Shown here piece by piece: positions 43,137 to 52,057 of a stretch of 64,000 nt of DNA; the stretch's first letter is position 1, and each line of letters opens with the position of its first letter. Made by a program: the position numbers and the translations under genes. The notes below the pieces were generated by a model. That model made no database searches. It worked only from the letters and a program-made list of their open reading frames with translations, and was not told where the DNA came from. The DNA comes from Roseiarcus sp963806935 (GTDB taxonomy: Bacteria > Pseudomonadota > Alphaproteobacteria > Rhizobiales > Beijerinckiaceae): assembly GCA_963806935.1 (NCBI GenBank), contig CAWEAT010000004.1, forward strand, positions 124,001 to 188,000, in the 5' to 3' direction.

Positions 43137-44552
43137 CTATCCTCCCGCGCCGCGGGCGAAGCGATCGCGCAGCGCAGCGACCAGCGGACCCATCCGGCTG
43201 CCGTTGGAGCCTTTGATCATCGCGATATCGCCGCCACGCAATTCGCGGGCGACTTCGTCCGTCAATTCATTCGACCGCGCCGCCCAGGCGGCCCGCATCG
43301 AAGCCGGGGCCGCCTCGTAGAGCGCGCGGGTGAGCGGACCGGCGCCGAACAGGAGATCGACGCGGTTGGCGCTGAGGTCGGCTGCGAGTTCTGCGTGCAT
43401 CGCCTCCGCGGCCGGCCCGAGCTCGAGCATGTCGCCGATGACGGCGATGCGGCGGCCTTTCGGTCCTGGCTTCGCGGCGGCGAGCAGCTTGAGCGCCGCC
43501 CGCATCGAGGCCGGATTGGCGTTGTAGCTTTCGTCGATGATGATCGCCGGACCGTCGGGCGTCGTCACCGAGAAGCGCGCGCCCCTGCCCTGCTGCGGCG
43601 AGAACCGCTCGAGCGCCGCGGCGCAGGCGTCAAGATCCGCGCCGAGCGCGTCCGCCGCGAGCAGCGCGCCAAGCGCGTTTTCGGCCATGTGGGCGCCGGG
43701 CGCGCCAAGGATGAACGCCAGCTCGCGCCCGAGAACCCTCGCCCTCACGCGCGACCCGCCGTCGATCGCCTCGAGCTCGATCAGCCGGGCGTCGCAATCG
43801 CCGCCGCGGCCGAATGTCACGACGCGCGCCCCGCGCGCTGCAGCTGCTTTCGCCAGCCGCTCGAATTGCGGCGCGTCGCGGTTGAGCGCCGCCGTCCCGC
43901 CGGGCTCAAGGCCGAGGAAGATCTCGGCTTTCGCGTCCGCGATCGCCTCGATCGAGCCGAGATGCTCGATGTGGACCGGGGCGATCGTCGTCACCAGGGC
44001 GGCGTGCGGCCGCACCATCCTGCTCAACGGCGCAATTTCGCCCGCGTGATTCATGCCGATCTCGAACACGCCATAACGGGCGCTGACCGCCATGCGCGCG
44101 AGCGTCAGCGGCACGCCCCAGTGATTGTTATAGGAGTGAGCCGAGGCGTGGACGGCGCCGCAGGCCGACAGCATCGCGCGCAGCATCTCCTTGGCCGTCG
44201 TCTTGCCGACCGAACCGGTCACCGCGACGATCCGCGCCTTCGATCGGGCGCGGGCGGCGACGCCCAGCCGCTCCATCGCGCTCAGAGTGTCGTCGACCGC
44301 GAACAGGGGCCCCAGCGCGGCGAGCCGGGCGGCGCGTTCGCGCGACACGACCGCGGCGACGGCGCCCGACTCGAACGCCCGGGCGACATGGTCGTGGCCG
44401 TCGTGCGCGTCGCCCTTGATCGCGATGAACAGATCGCCGGCTTCAAGCGTCCGGCTGTCGATCGAGACGCCGCGAACGGCGGCGCTCATCGGCGCGCTTG
44501 GGGCGACGCCGAAAGCAGCGGCGAGCTCGTCCTCGCTCCACAGCCCGGTCAC
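43137..44552 (-). CDS. murF: MurF, UDP-MurNAc-tripeptide D-Ala-D-Ala ligase
   Basis: 471 residues from a GTG at 44552 overlapping the murE stop. It adds D-Ala-D-Ala to the tripeptide precursor. Mur ligase layout: an N-terminal UMAG-binding domain, ATP-binding VTGSVGKTTAKEM, HSYNNHWGVPLTLARM and GMNHAGEI in the central domain, and IDESYNANPASMRAAL in the C-terminal domain. Confidence 0.96.
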   Translation of the reverse strand: MTGLWSEDELAAAFGVAPSAPMSAAVRGVSIDSRTLEAGDLFIAIKGDAHDGHDHVARAFESGAVAAVVSRERAARLAALGPLFAVDDTLSAMERLGVAARARSKARIVAVTGSVGKTTAKEMLRAMLSACGAVHASAHSYNNHWGVPLTLARMAVSARYGVFEIGMNHAGEIAPLSRMVRPHAALVTTIAPVHIEHLGSIEAIADAKAEIFLGLEPGGTAALNRDAPQFERLAKAAAARGARVVTFGRGGDCDARLIELEAIDGGSRVRARVLGRELAFILGAPGAHMAENALGALLAADALGADLDACAAALERFSPQQGRGARFSVTTPDGPAIIIDESYNANPASMRAALKLLAAAKPGPKGRRIAVIGDMLELGPAAEAMHAELAADLSANRVDLLFGAGPLTRALYEAAPASMRAAWAARSNELTDEVARELRGGDIAMIKGSNGSRMGPLVAALRDRFARGAGG

Positions 44553-45991
44553 GCGGCCTCCTTCAATGCCGCGCGCGCTTCATCGGCGTCGGAGAACGGG
44601 AGCGTGCTTGCGCCGACGATCTGGCCGGTCTCGTGCCCCTTGCCGGCGATGATCAGCGCGTCGCCGTCGGCGAGCATGGCGATCCCGGCGCGAATGGCTG
44701 CGCCGCGATCGCCGATTTCGAGCGCCGAAGGCGCGGCGGCGAGGATCTCGGCGCGAATGGCGGCGGGGTCCTCGGAGCGCGGATTGTCGTCGGTCACGAT
44801 CGCGACGTCCGCGAGGCGGGTCGCAATCGCGCCCATGATCGGCCGCTTGCCCGGGTCGCGGTCGCCGCCGCAGCCGAACGCCAGCACGAGGCGGCCGCGC
44901 ACGAAGGGCCGCAAAGCCTGTAGCGCTTTTTCGAGCGCGTCGGGTTTGTGGGCGTAGTCGACGAACACCGCCGCGCCGCGGACCTCGCCGACGCGCTCGA
45001 GGCGGCCCGGCGCGCCGCGCAGCCTTTGCAGCGCCTGAAACACCGCGTCGGCTTCGCCGCCGGTCGCGATGCAGAGCCCGGCGGCGACCAGCGCGTTCGA
45101 GATCTGGAAGTCGCCAGGCAGCGGAAACGTCAAACGCCGGCGACGGCCGCCGAATTCGATGTCGAGAATTGACGAGAAACGATCGCGCGCGGCCGAGACG
45201 AGCCGGATCGTCTCGCCGTTCCTTCCGACCGTCACCGCCTCGAGTCCGCGCGCCTGTGCGGCCGCGATCACCCGCGGGGCGACGGCGCTGTCGGCGTCGA
45301 TCACGGCCGGCGCGCCATCGGCCAGCAGGTCGCGAAACAGCCTGAGCTTGGCCGCGAGATAGTCCTCGACCGTCGCGTGGTAGTCCATATGGTCGCGGGT
45401 GAGATTGGTGAACGCGCCCGCCGCAAGGCGCACGCCGTCGAGCCGCTTCTGGTCGAGACCGTGGGACGAGGCCTCCATGGCGAGATGGGTGACGCCGCTT
45501 GCGGCGAGCCGGTCGAGGAGTTCATGCAGCGCGATCGGATCCGGGGTGGTCAGCGAGCCGTAGATGGTCAGCGGGCGCGACACGACGCCGAGCGTCCCAA
45601 TCGAAGCGGACTCGAGCCCAAGCGCTTGCCAGATCTGGCGCACAAAGGCGGCGACCGAGGTTTTTCCGCTGGTGCCGGTGACCGCCACGATGGTCTCGGG
45701 CTGACGCGGATAGAAGCGCGCGGCGGCGTGAGCGAGGGCGGCGCGGGCGTCGGCAACCTTGACGAAGGCGGCGTCGGGGAAATCGGTCCGGCGTTCGGCG
45801 ACGACCGCGGCGGCGCCTTTGGCCAGCGCCTCGCCGACATGCTTGAGGCCGTCGTCTTTCGCGCCCGAGAGCGCGAAGAACAGGTCGCCCGGCCCGATCT
45901 TGCGGCTGTCAAAGGCGAGCCCCGCGATCGCGCGCGAGGCGAGCGCGCCGTCAGCGTCCTTGAGCTCCAGGATGTCGCCCAGCCGTCTCAT
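44549..45991 (-). CDS. murE: MurE, UDP-MurNAc-dipeptide:meso-diaminopimelate ligase
   Basis: 480 residues from the ATG at 45991, 11 bp past the ftsI stop. ATP site VTGTSGKTSVAAF; the DNPR motif (TDDNPRSEDP) is the hallmark of meso-diaminopimelate-specific enzymes, as expected for a Gram-negative wall. The reading frame continues upstream inside ftsI, but those codons are the other frame of ftsI. Confidence 0.96.
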   Translation of the reverse strand: MRRLGDILELKDADGALASRAIAGLAFDSRKIGPGDLFFALSGAKDDGLKHVGEALAKGAAAVVAERRTDFPDAAFVKVADARAALAHAAARFYPRQPETIVAVTGTSGKTSVAAFVRQIWQALGLESASIGTLGVVSRPLTIYGSLTTPDPIALHELLDRLAASGVTHLAMEASSHGLDQKRLDGVRLAAGAFTNLTRDHMDYHATVEDYLAAKLRLFRDLLADGAPAVIDADSAVAPRVIAAAQARGLEAVTVGRNGETIRLVSAARDRFSSILDIEFGGRRRRLTFPLPGDFQISNALVAAGLCIATGGEADAVFQALQRLRGAPGRLERVGEVRGAAVFVDYAHKPDALEKALQALRPFVRGRLVLAFGCGGDRDPGKRPIMGAIATRLADVAIVTDDNPRSEDPAAIRAEILAAAPSALEIGDRGAAIRAGIAMLADGDALIIAGKGHETGQIVGASTLPFSDADEARAALKEAA

Positions 45992-46002
45992 CGCGTGAAA
46001 GC

Positions 46003-47919
46003 TCACTCCTTGCCGGTCTTGTCGGCGTCGGCTCCATACCCCAGTCGGGCGATGATGGGGAATGGCTGACTTGGGGGCTCCTTCATCGGCGCCACGCCCA
46101 TCAGCGGCTGGACGCGACGGATCAGCGCGCCTGCGACCCGCCCGGCGTTGTAGGCGGCCGTGTGGTAGCCGTGATCCTCGGGCGCCGGCTGAGGATCGTC
46201 GTAGATGGTCAGGTAGAGGTACTTCGGCTTGTCGGCCGGCGTGATCGCCATGAAGGTGTTGAAAACCCTGTTCTGCGCATAGTGGCCGTGGATGATCTTG
46301 TCGGCGGTTCCCGTCTTGCCGCCGACGTAGTAGCCGGGAATGTTGGCGAAACTTGCGGACCCGTGGGTCGCGTTCGACCGCATCAGATAGCGCATGGATT
46401 CGGAAGTCTGCTCGCTGATCACGCGATGGCTGACCTTCGCCGCCTCCTCCTCGGTGCGCGGCAGGAAGGTCGGCGTCATCAATTCGCCGCCGTTGGCCAG
46501 CGCGCACACCGCCATCACCGCCTGGATCGGGGCCACATTGAGGCCCTGCCCGAAGGCGATGGTCATGGTGTTGAGAAGCGACCAGCGCTTGGGCACCAGC
46601 GGCTCGGCGCTTTCCGGCAACTCGGTGCGCAGCCGGTCGAGCTGGCCCATCTTTTTCAGGAAGGCCTTATGGCCTTCAACACCGACCATCAGCGCGAGCC
46701 GCGCCGCGCCGATGTTCGAGGAATGGGTGAACACTTCGGGAACCGACAGCACGCGATGGGTTGCGTGGAAATCGTGAATCGTGAAGCGCCCGTAGCGCAG
46801 GCTGTCGCGCGCGTCCACGTGCGAGCCGAGATTGACCTTGCCAGATTCGAGCGCCATGGCGAGCGAAAGCGCCTTGAAGGTCGAGCCCATCTCGTAGACG
46901 CCGACGCTGATGCGGTTGATCTTGTTCGGGTCGTGCGCCTCGGTCGGATCATTGGGATCGAAGTCGGGCAGCGATTCGAGCGCGATCACTTCGCCGGTGT
47001 TGACGTCGATGATCATCCCCGCCGCCGCCTTAGCGCGGAAGCGGTCCAAGCCATCGACGAGTTCGTCGCGCAGCGCGTGCGTCGCTTTGAGATCGATCGA
47101 CAGCCGGACCGGCTTCAGGCTGTCGGGATCGACGGTGAAGCCTGCGACATGCGGGTCGGTCAGGCTCTGCTGGTCGAGATATTTCTCCATGCCGGCAATG
47201 CCGACATTGTCCTTGTCGACATAGCCGATCACATAGGCGCCGAGGGGGCCGTTGGGATAGATGCGCTTGTTCTCCGGCACGAAGCCGACGCCCGGCAGGC
47301 CGAGATGGAAGATTTCCGCCTGCTCCTTCGGCGTGACCTGGCGCTTGACCCAGATGAAGCCCTTCTTTGAGCCCAGCCGCTCGCGCAGCTCTTTCGCGTC
47401 CACGTCCGGAAGCACGGCGGTGATGAGTTCCACCGCTTCGTCCTTGTCGATGATGCGGTTGGGCTCGGCAAACACCGACATCGTCCTGATGTCGGTCGCG
47501 AGGATCGCGCCGTTGCGGTCGAGCAGATCGGGCCTCGCGCCGGAGACCGCGCCATCGGCCGCGGCTTTCAGCGTTTCCGGCGGATCATGCGAGAGTCCGA
47601 GGACGAGCAGCTTCCCGGCGATTGCGGCATAAGCCACAAACAGGCCAAGCGCGAGGGTGCGGATTCGCGCCCCCGAGCGATCGAGCCGCGTCGAAAGAAG
47701 CTCCCGCGCAAACGCCTTGAGCTTGGCGCCCGTCAGATGCGAGGCGAGCGACGGCCGCGGCGCCCGCGCGCCGGCCGGCTCGAGATCGACGCCGAAGTTC
47801 CTCGGCAAGTAACGCCGCAAGCCCGCGATGGCCGCGTCAGCCAGCACGTTCGCGGGATTGAGGCGTTCCCATAGGCTGGCCTTGGGCTTCGCGCCGGGAT
47901 CGATTGGGGTCGCGCCCAT
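46003..47919 (-). CDS. ftsI: FtsI (PBP3), septal peptidoglycan transpeptidase
   Basis: 638 residues, longer than E. coli FtsI mainly at the N-terminal cytoplasmic part (about 85 residues). One membrane span lies at about 88-108, then a dimerisation/pedestal region, then the transpeptidase with S346-x-x-K (STFK), SSN at 400-402 and KTG at 535-537. It crosslinks septal peptidoglycan with FtsW. The extra N-terminal segment is Pro/Arg-rich and may serve divisome contacts. Confidence 0.95.
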   Translation of the reverse strand: MGATPIDPGAKPKASLWERLNPANVLADAAIAGLRRYLPRNFGVDLEPAGARAPRPSLASHLTGAKLKAFARELLSTRLDRSGARIRTLALGLFVAYAAIAGKLLVLGLSHDPPETLKAAADGAVSGARPDLLDRNGAILATDIRTMSVFAEPNRIIDKDEAVELITAVLPDVDAKELRERLGSKKGFIWVKRQVTPKEQAEIFHLGLPGVGFVPENKRIYPNGPLGAYVIGYVDKDNVGIAGMEKYLDQQSLTDPHVAGFTVDPDSLKPVRLSIDLKATHALRDELVDGLDRFRAKAAAGMIIDVNTGEVIALESLPDFDPNDPTEAHDPNKINRISVGVYEMGSTFKALSLAMALESGKVNLGSHVDARDSLRYGRFTIHDFHATHRVLSVPEVFTHSSNIGAARLALMVGVEGHKAFLKKMGQLDRLRTELPESAEPLVPKRWSLLNTMTIAFGQGLNVAPIQAVMAVCALANGGELMTPTFLPRTEEEAAKVSHRVISEQTSESMRYLMRSNATHGSASFANIPGYYVGGKTGTADKIIHGHYAQNRVFNTFMAITPADKPKYLYLTIYDDPQPAPEDHGYHTAAYNAGRVAGALIRRVQPLMGVAPMKEPPSQPFPIIARLGYGADADKTGKE

Positions 47920-47922
47920 TCG

Positions 47923-48303
47923 TCACCTCACCGGAGGCGTCGAGTCGGCCGCCGTAACCGCCGGGGTGGAATTGTCGGCGGTGAATCCGAGCAACTCGAG
48001 GGTGCGGCCAATCGAGTCGACCTTCGGCTGGGCGTCGGGCAATTCATCGATTCTCGCGATCTGGCTCAGCGCCAGCGGCTCGAGGCCAAGTTTCGAATCG
48101 GCCAGCGCCTGGATCCGGTCGGGCCGGGCAAGATGGGCAAATTCCGCCCGCAGGAGATTGATCGCGTTCTTCTCCTTGTCGATGAGGTGGCGCGTCTTCA
48201 CCAGCTGCTCGGAGGCGTAGATCGTCTGATATTTGACGCCGTAGACATAAGCCGCCGAACCGATCAGCGCCGCGATCGCGGCCGCGTGCATGAAACGCCA
48301 CAT
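47923..48303 (-). CDS. ftsL: FtsL-like divisome protein
   Basis: 126-residue bitopic protein with one membrane span (about residues 5-22) followed by a coiled-coil region (KTRHLIDKEKNAINLLRAEF) and a Pro/Ser/Thr-rich tail. Sequence conservation in FtsL is low; the call rests on size, topology and position between rsmH and ftsI. The start ATG at 48303 shares a base with the rsmH stop, implying coupled translation. Confidence 0.85.
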   Translation of the reverse strand: MWRFMHAAAIAALIGSAAYVYGVKYQTIYASEQLVKTRHLIDKEKNAINLLRAEFAHLARPDRIQALADSKLGLEPLALSQIARIDELPDAQPKVDSIGRTLELLGFTADNSTPAVTAADSTPPVR

Positions 48304-49319
48304 CAGGTTCTTCTCCCCCGTCGCGCCGGCAGTCGGGCCAGCGCCTCGATAGTTTCGTCGATTGCCCGCGGCGGCGCGCCGGTGCGCACGCCGAAACGCA
48401 GCTTCGCCGAGCGCGAGCGCGGATTGGCGAGCGCTTCGGCTTCGCTCGGCTCGACCGGCTGGCGGCGCGGCGCCTCAAATGTCGGCTGGGCTTCGGCCGG
48501 CTCGCCCGGCAAGCGGCGCGAGGCCGCGCGCCCGCGGCCCGAGCGGCTGACGAAGAACTGCTTGACGATGCGATCCTCGAGCGAGTGGAAGGTCACTGCC
48601 GCGAGGCGGCCGCCGGGCTTAAGGAGCCGCTCGGCGGCGGCCAGGCCGCGCACGAGCTCGCCGAGCTCGTCGTTGACCGCGATCCGCAGGGCCTGGAAGG
48701 CGCGCGTCGCCGGATGGGTCATCTCGCCGCGCCGGGCCGGGGCGACGCGAGCGATGAGCCCGGCAAGATCGAGCGTCGACGTGAACGGCTTCGCGGTCCG
48801 GTCGGCGACGATGGCGCGGGCGATGCGGCGGGCGGCGCGCTCCTCGCCGAAATAAAACAGGATGTCGGCGATCGTCTCCATGTCATCCTCGCGCAGGATG
48901 TCGGCGGCCGAACGTCCGCGCGCCTCCATCCGCATGTCGAGAGGAGCGTCGAACCTGAGCGAGAAGCCGCGCGCCGCCTCGTCGAGCTGCATCGACGACA
49001 CTCCGACGTCGAGGACGACCCCGTCCGCCGCCTCGACGCCGAGACCTCTCGCGACCGCGTCGAGCTCGCCGAAGCGCGCTTCCGCGAGCCGCAGCCGGCC
49101 GCCCGATGAAGCCGCGAGCGCCGCGCCGGCGCGAATGGCCGACGGGTCGCGGTCGATGGCGATGACGGTCGCGCCGCGATCGAGAAGCGCGCGGGCATAG
49201 CCGCCGGCCCCGAAGGTGGCGTCGACATAGAGGCCGCCGGAGCGCGGCTCGAGCGCGGTCATCGCCTCCTCGAGCAGAACGGGAACGTGGCTGAACCCGG
49301 CCGGGGCGGCGCGGCTCAC
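48303..49319 (-). CDS. rsmH: 16S rRNA C1402 N4-methyltransferase
   Basis: 338 residues from a GTG at 49319 overlapping the mraZ stop (GTGA). It methylates N4 of C1402 in 16S rRNA with RsmI acting on the 2'-O. HVPVLLEEAM and YVDATFGAGGYARALLDRG form the SAM-binding core; DGVVLDVGVSSMQLDEAARGFS and TFHSLEDRIVKQFF are family signatures. The frame is open far upstream, antisense-like through mraZ, but the GTG is supported by overlap and homology. Confidence 0.95.
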   Translation of the reverse strand: MSRAAPAGFSHVPVLLEEAMTALEPRSGGLYVDATFGAGGYARALLDRGATVIAIDRDPSAIRAGAALAASSGGRLRLAEARFGELDAVARGLGVEAADGVVLDVGVSSMQLDEAARGFSLRFDAPLDMRMEARGRSAADILREDDMETIADILFYFGEERAARRIARAIVADRTAKPFTSTLDLAGLIARVAPARRGEMTHPATRAFQALRIAVNDELGELVRGLAAAERLLKPGGRLAAVTFHSLEDRIVKQFFVSRSGRGRAASRRLPGEPAEAQPTFEAPRRQPVEPSEAEALANPRSRSAKLRFGVRTGAPPRAIDETIEALARLPARRGRRT

Positions 49320-49783
49320 TGCGGCGCACCCCCCGACGCAAGAGCCTCGCGTTCGGCGCGCAGCCGCCGGACCCGCGCCCGCGCGTCCTCGAGATGGGCC
49401 TGGAACCGCGCCGGCTCCCAGATCTGGAACTTGTGGCCCTGGCCGACGAATACCGCCTCGCCCTCGAGACCCAGCGTCGACTTGATTCGCTCCTCCAGGA
49501 AAACGCGACCCTCCGAGTCGGGGCGCAGGATCTCGCTCATGCCGAGAAGCGCGGTCGCGAAGGCGTCGCGAGCCGGCGAATAGGGCGGCATCGTCTGCAA
49601 CAAGGCGTCGATCTCGGCGATGAGCGCGTGGCCGCCGCAGTCGAGCGCGGGCGCGTCGAGCGAGGGATAGGCGTAGACGCCGGCGAAGCCGTCCTTCGCC
49701 AGCACCTGGCGGAACGCCGAGGGAATCGAGATTCGCCCCTTGGCGTCGAAGCGATGGATGAAATGGGAGAGAAAACGATCCAC
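49316..49783 (-). CDS. mraZ: MraZ, transcriptional repressor of the division/cell-wall cluster
   Basis: 155 residues from a GTG at 49783 (GAAGGG upstream). It has two AbrB-like SpoVT domains: SHFIHRFDAKGRISIPSAFR near the N-terminus, and LRPDSEGRVFLEERIKSTLG in the second half. MraZ binds TGGGN repeats and represses its own operon. A four-repeat box lies 83-117 bp upstream. It is the first gene of the ten-gene dcw cluster. Confidence 0.95.
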   Translation of the reverse strand: MDRFLSHFIHRFDAKGRISIPSAFRQVLAKDGFAGVYAYPSLDAPALDCGGHALIAEIDALLQTMPPYSPARDAFATALLGMSEILRPDSEGRVFLEERIKSTLGLEGEAVFVGQGHKFQIWEPARFQAHLEDARARVRRLRAEREALASGGAPQ

Positions 49784-49865
49784 CGCGCGGCCCTTCAGCG
49801 CGCGAAAGGGCCTGCGCCGGGCGCATTTCAGCGCTCGGCGACTGCGCCCACGCGCGGTCAGTTGA

Positions 49866-49900
49866 CGGGATAGCGTGGGATAGCATGGGACCCCATGGGC
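49866..49900. promoter_or_regulatory. MraZ box: four TGGGN repeats with 10-bp periodicity
   Basis: CGGGA (49866), TGGGA (49876), TGGGA (49886) and TGGGC (49896) occur at exact 10-bp spacing with 5-bp spacers, read on the plus strand. This matches the MraZ-binding box, but the repeats lie on the strand opposite to mraZ. The box overlaps the predicted -10 and spacer of the cluster promoter, so MraZ would block RNA polymerase. Confidence 0.85.
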
Positions 49901-49905
49901 GTCAA
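49877..49905 (-). promoter_or_regulatory. Predicted sigma-70-type promoter of the dcw cluster
   Basis: On the minus strand TTGACG (49905-49900) is followed after 17 bp by TATCCC (49882-49877). Spacing is ideal and the -35 is strong while the -10 is weak. It lies 94-122 bp upstream of the mraZ start and coincides with the MraZ box. Prediction from pattern only. Confidence 0.5.
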
Positions 49906-50038
49906 TGAATCCGAGGGGATTTGGCCCGCGAAACCGCCCTCTCCCGCCATTAGGGGTTGTTAAGGTTAATCTTCCGTTAGGGCGCGGGATTTCGGGCCGA
50001 AAGCGGCGCCCGTTCAGGTGCGGTCGGAGGCCACTCCT

Positions 50039-50176
50039 CCCCCCTTGTGGGGGATGTTTGGAGGGGGGTCGCGCCTCGCGTTCCGATTGAGCCCAAACCT
50101 CACGTCCGTAGAAGTGTCGCCAAAGTCCCGCCGGTCGGCGCGACCCCCCACCCTGACCCGCCCCCACAAAGGGGGG
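50039..50176. repeat. Long GC-rich inverted-repeat element
   Basis: Inner arms GGGGGGTCGCGCC (50063-50075) and GGCGCGACCCCCC (50137-50149) are a perfect 13-bp inverted repeat. Outer arms CCCCCCTTGTGGGGG (50039-50053) and CCCCCACAAAGGGGGG (50161-50176) match but for one base. The whole 138-bp element would fold into a large cruciform or RNA hairpin. It resembles dispersed CCCTCCCCACAAGGGGG-type repeats. The 0.7-kb region from mraZ to the monooxygenase holds no gene. Confidence 0.7.
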
Positions 50177-50400
50177 CGGGTACGCTCACGGCGCGAGCTG
50201 ACCTGGACGCAATCTACCTTAGCTGTTGGTCGGGGGCCCGGGCCGATTGCGGCGCCGAGCCCGCGCCGTCGACAAGTCTTTGCGATAATCAGAAGGTCGT
50301 GCTATTGTGCCGGCTGTCAGGGTCACGCGATCGCCCTCTCCGTCCCGCGTGGTTTAACACTGACGAGCTGTTTATAGGCCGACGAGCAACGGGTGGTGAC

Positions 50401-50429
50401 GTGCAGGGTTCAATTCCCGCTCTACACCA
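50401..50429 (+). other. tRNA 3'-end-like fragment
   Basis: The stretch carries GGTTCAATTCCCGC, a T-loop-like sequence, followed by an acceptor-like segment and CCA at the end. No matching 5' acceptor strand, D arm or anticodon arm is found in the preceding 90 bases, and the T stem pairs imperfectly. It is best read as a remnant, such as an old integration site, or as chance similarity; it is not a working tRNA gene. Confidence 0.3.
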
Positions 50430-50463
50430 TTGAAATGTCTAGCAGAAGGATGCAGCCTTACGC

Positions 50464-50564
50464 CTTTGTTTTCCTTCCTGTGGACTTTGCTTTCCTTCCG
50501 CGCGGACTTTGCTTTCCTTCCAGCGGAGCCTTTGTTTTCCTTCCGTGGATTTTGCAATCCTTCC
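50464..50564. repeat. Array of five 15-bp repeats (CTTTGYTTTCCTTCC) with 6-8 bp spacers
   Basis: Copies begin at 50464, 50485, 50507, 50530 and about 50550; the first four are near-identical and the fifth (TTTGCAATCCTTCC) is diverged. On the minus strand the repeats read GGAAGGAAARCAAAG and encode basic RKENKG-like units in an open frame that lacks a credible start. The array begins immediately past the monooxygenase stop. Confidence 0.75.
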
Positions 50565-50571
50565 ACGCGCG

Positions 50572-52057
50572 TCAGACGCCGACGGCGCCTCCGGCGACCC
50601 AATCGAGATACGCGCCGATCTTGTCCCACTCCCCCCGTCCGGCGGTCATCGCCACATAGCCGTCGGGCCGCACCAGCCACAGGCCATCGTCGGCGAACGG
50701 CGCCCTGACCTCGGCCTCCAGAAGATCGGCGCGCCGGGCGATCAGCGCCGCGCTCCCCGCATCGGCCGTCCCGAATATCGCAAACCGAGGCCGGTCGCCC
50801 GACCCCACGCGATCGCCGGCTGCGCTGACCGGCGCCCGCTCGCCGGCAGCCGGCCCGGAATGAACGCGCGCCTCCGCGATGGTCAGGGGGCCATGAGCAT
50901 ATCCGATCGACAATTCCGACATCGCGTTGGTCGTCGCCCGACGCACCGGCGACAAGCCAAACAGAAGCGGGGCGAGATGGTTGCGAAGGCCCTGCGCCAG
51001 ACCGCCGTGCAGCGTTGCGATTGTCGTCATGCGGCCGGCGTTGACCAGCACCTGCCGCCCGATCTCGCTGCGCTCGGCGCTGTAGCTTCCAAGCAGCGGC
51101 TCCGGGTTCGCGAGGCCACGGCAAACGAGGGCCAGCTTCCAGGCGAGGTTGATCGCGTCCTGCATCCCGGTGTTCATTCCCTGCCCGCCGGCGGGGCTGT
51201 GGATATGGGCGGCGTCGCCGGCCAGGAACACCCGCCCGGCCCGGTAGTCGGCCACCTTGCGCTCGTTGATCGTGAACGGGGAAAGCCAGACCGGCGCGGA
51301 GGCCGTGACGCCGCCGGGCCCCCGCTGATCGATGAGCGCCTGCACCTCATCGAGCGTCGGTTCGCTCGGGCGCTCGCCCGCCTTGACGTCCGCAATCACG
51401 CGATAGCGTCCGGGGGTGATGGGAAACAGCAGCAGCACGCCATCCGCATGCCAATAGATCTCGATCTCATTCGACGGCGCGAGGCCGTCGAGGTGAAGGT
51501 CGGCGAGGATCCAGTGGGAAACAAGCGTATCGCCCTCGAACTCCATGCCAAGCCCGTGCCGAACGGCACTGTGCGCGCCATCGCAACCGACCATCCACTC
51601 GACATCGAGCGTTTCCTCGCTCCCGTCGCGGCGCCGGAGGAAGGCTGTCACCGCGTCTTCGTCGGCGACGAACCGCGTCAATTCGACCTCTCGCTCCACG
51701 TGCACTCCGAGCGAATTCAGATGTTCCTCCATCAGCCGCTCGGTGTCGCTCTGAGGCAGCATCAGCGCGTAAGGGTGCGGGGTGTCGAGGCCGCCGAGAT
51801 CCACGTGAGCGAGCCGGATCGCGCCTGCGATGATATTGGCGCCCGTCGCCTTGAGGCCCGCGTCGACGAAAGCCGCCCCGCAGCCCATGCGGTCGATCAG
51901 CTCGAGGGTGCGGCTCCAGACCACGATGGCCTTCGACTTGTCGGTCCGCGCCGCGGCCTTGTCGACGATCCGGACGCCGACGCCGTAACGTGCCAAGTTC
52001 CGCCGCCATTGTCAGCCCCACGGGGCCAGCGCCAACGACCAGCGCTTGAGGTTTCAT
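50572..52057 (-). pseudogene. FAD-dependent aromatic-ring monooxygenase (PheA/TfdB type), one frameshift
   Basis: The N-terminus (QALVVGAGPVGLTMAAEL, FAD-binding GxGxxG) is in one frame. One extra base in the CC at 51993-51994 shifts the rest (ARYGVGVRIVDKAAA onward), which stays open to 50572. The second FAD motif GRVFLAGDAAHIHSPAGGQG and NTGMQDAINLAWKLA are intact. Corrected length is about 494 residues; the 1486-bp span is one base over. Such flavoproteins hydroxylate phenols or polyketide-like aromatics with NADPH and O2. The substrate is unknown. Confidence 0.88.

Noticed and set aside
48303..49886. A 527-codon frame suggesting an N-terminally extended RsmH
   Set aside because: The upstream 189 codons are the alternative frame of mraZ. 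The GTG at 49319 overlaps the mraZ stop and gives normal length.
49316..50167. A 283-codon frame suggesting an extended MraZ
   Set aside because: The extension runs through the MraZ box, promoter and repeat element. The GTG at 49783 gives the usual length.
50340..50429. A complete tRNA or tmRNA gene ending at 50429
   Set aside because: No complementary 5' acceptor strand, D arm or anticodon arm could be built, and the T stem has mismatches. Only a 3'-end-like fragment remains.
50464..50564. A CRISPR array at the 15-bp repeats
   Set aside because: Repeats are too short, spacers are only 6-8 bp, and cas genes are absent.
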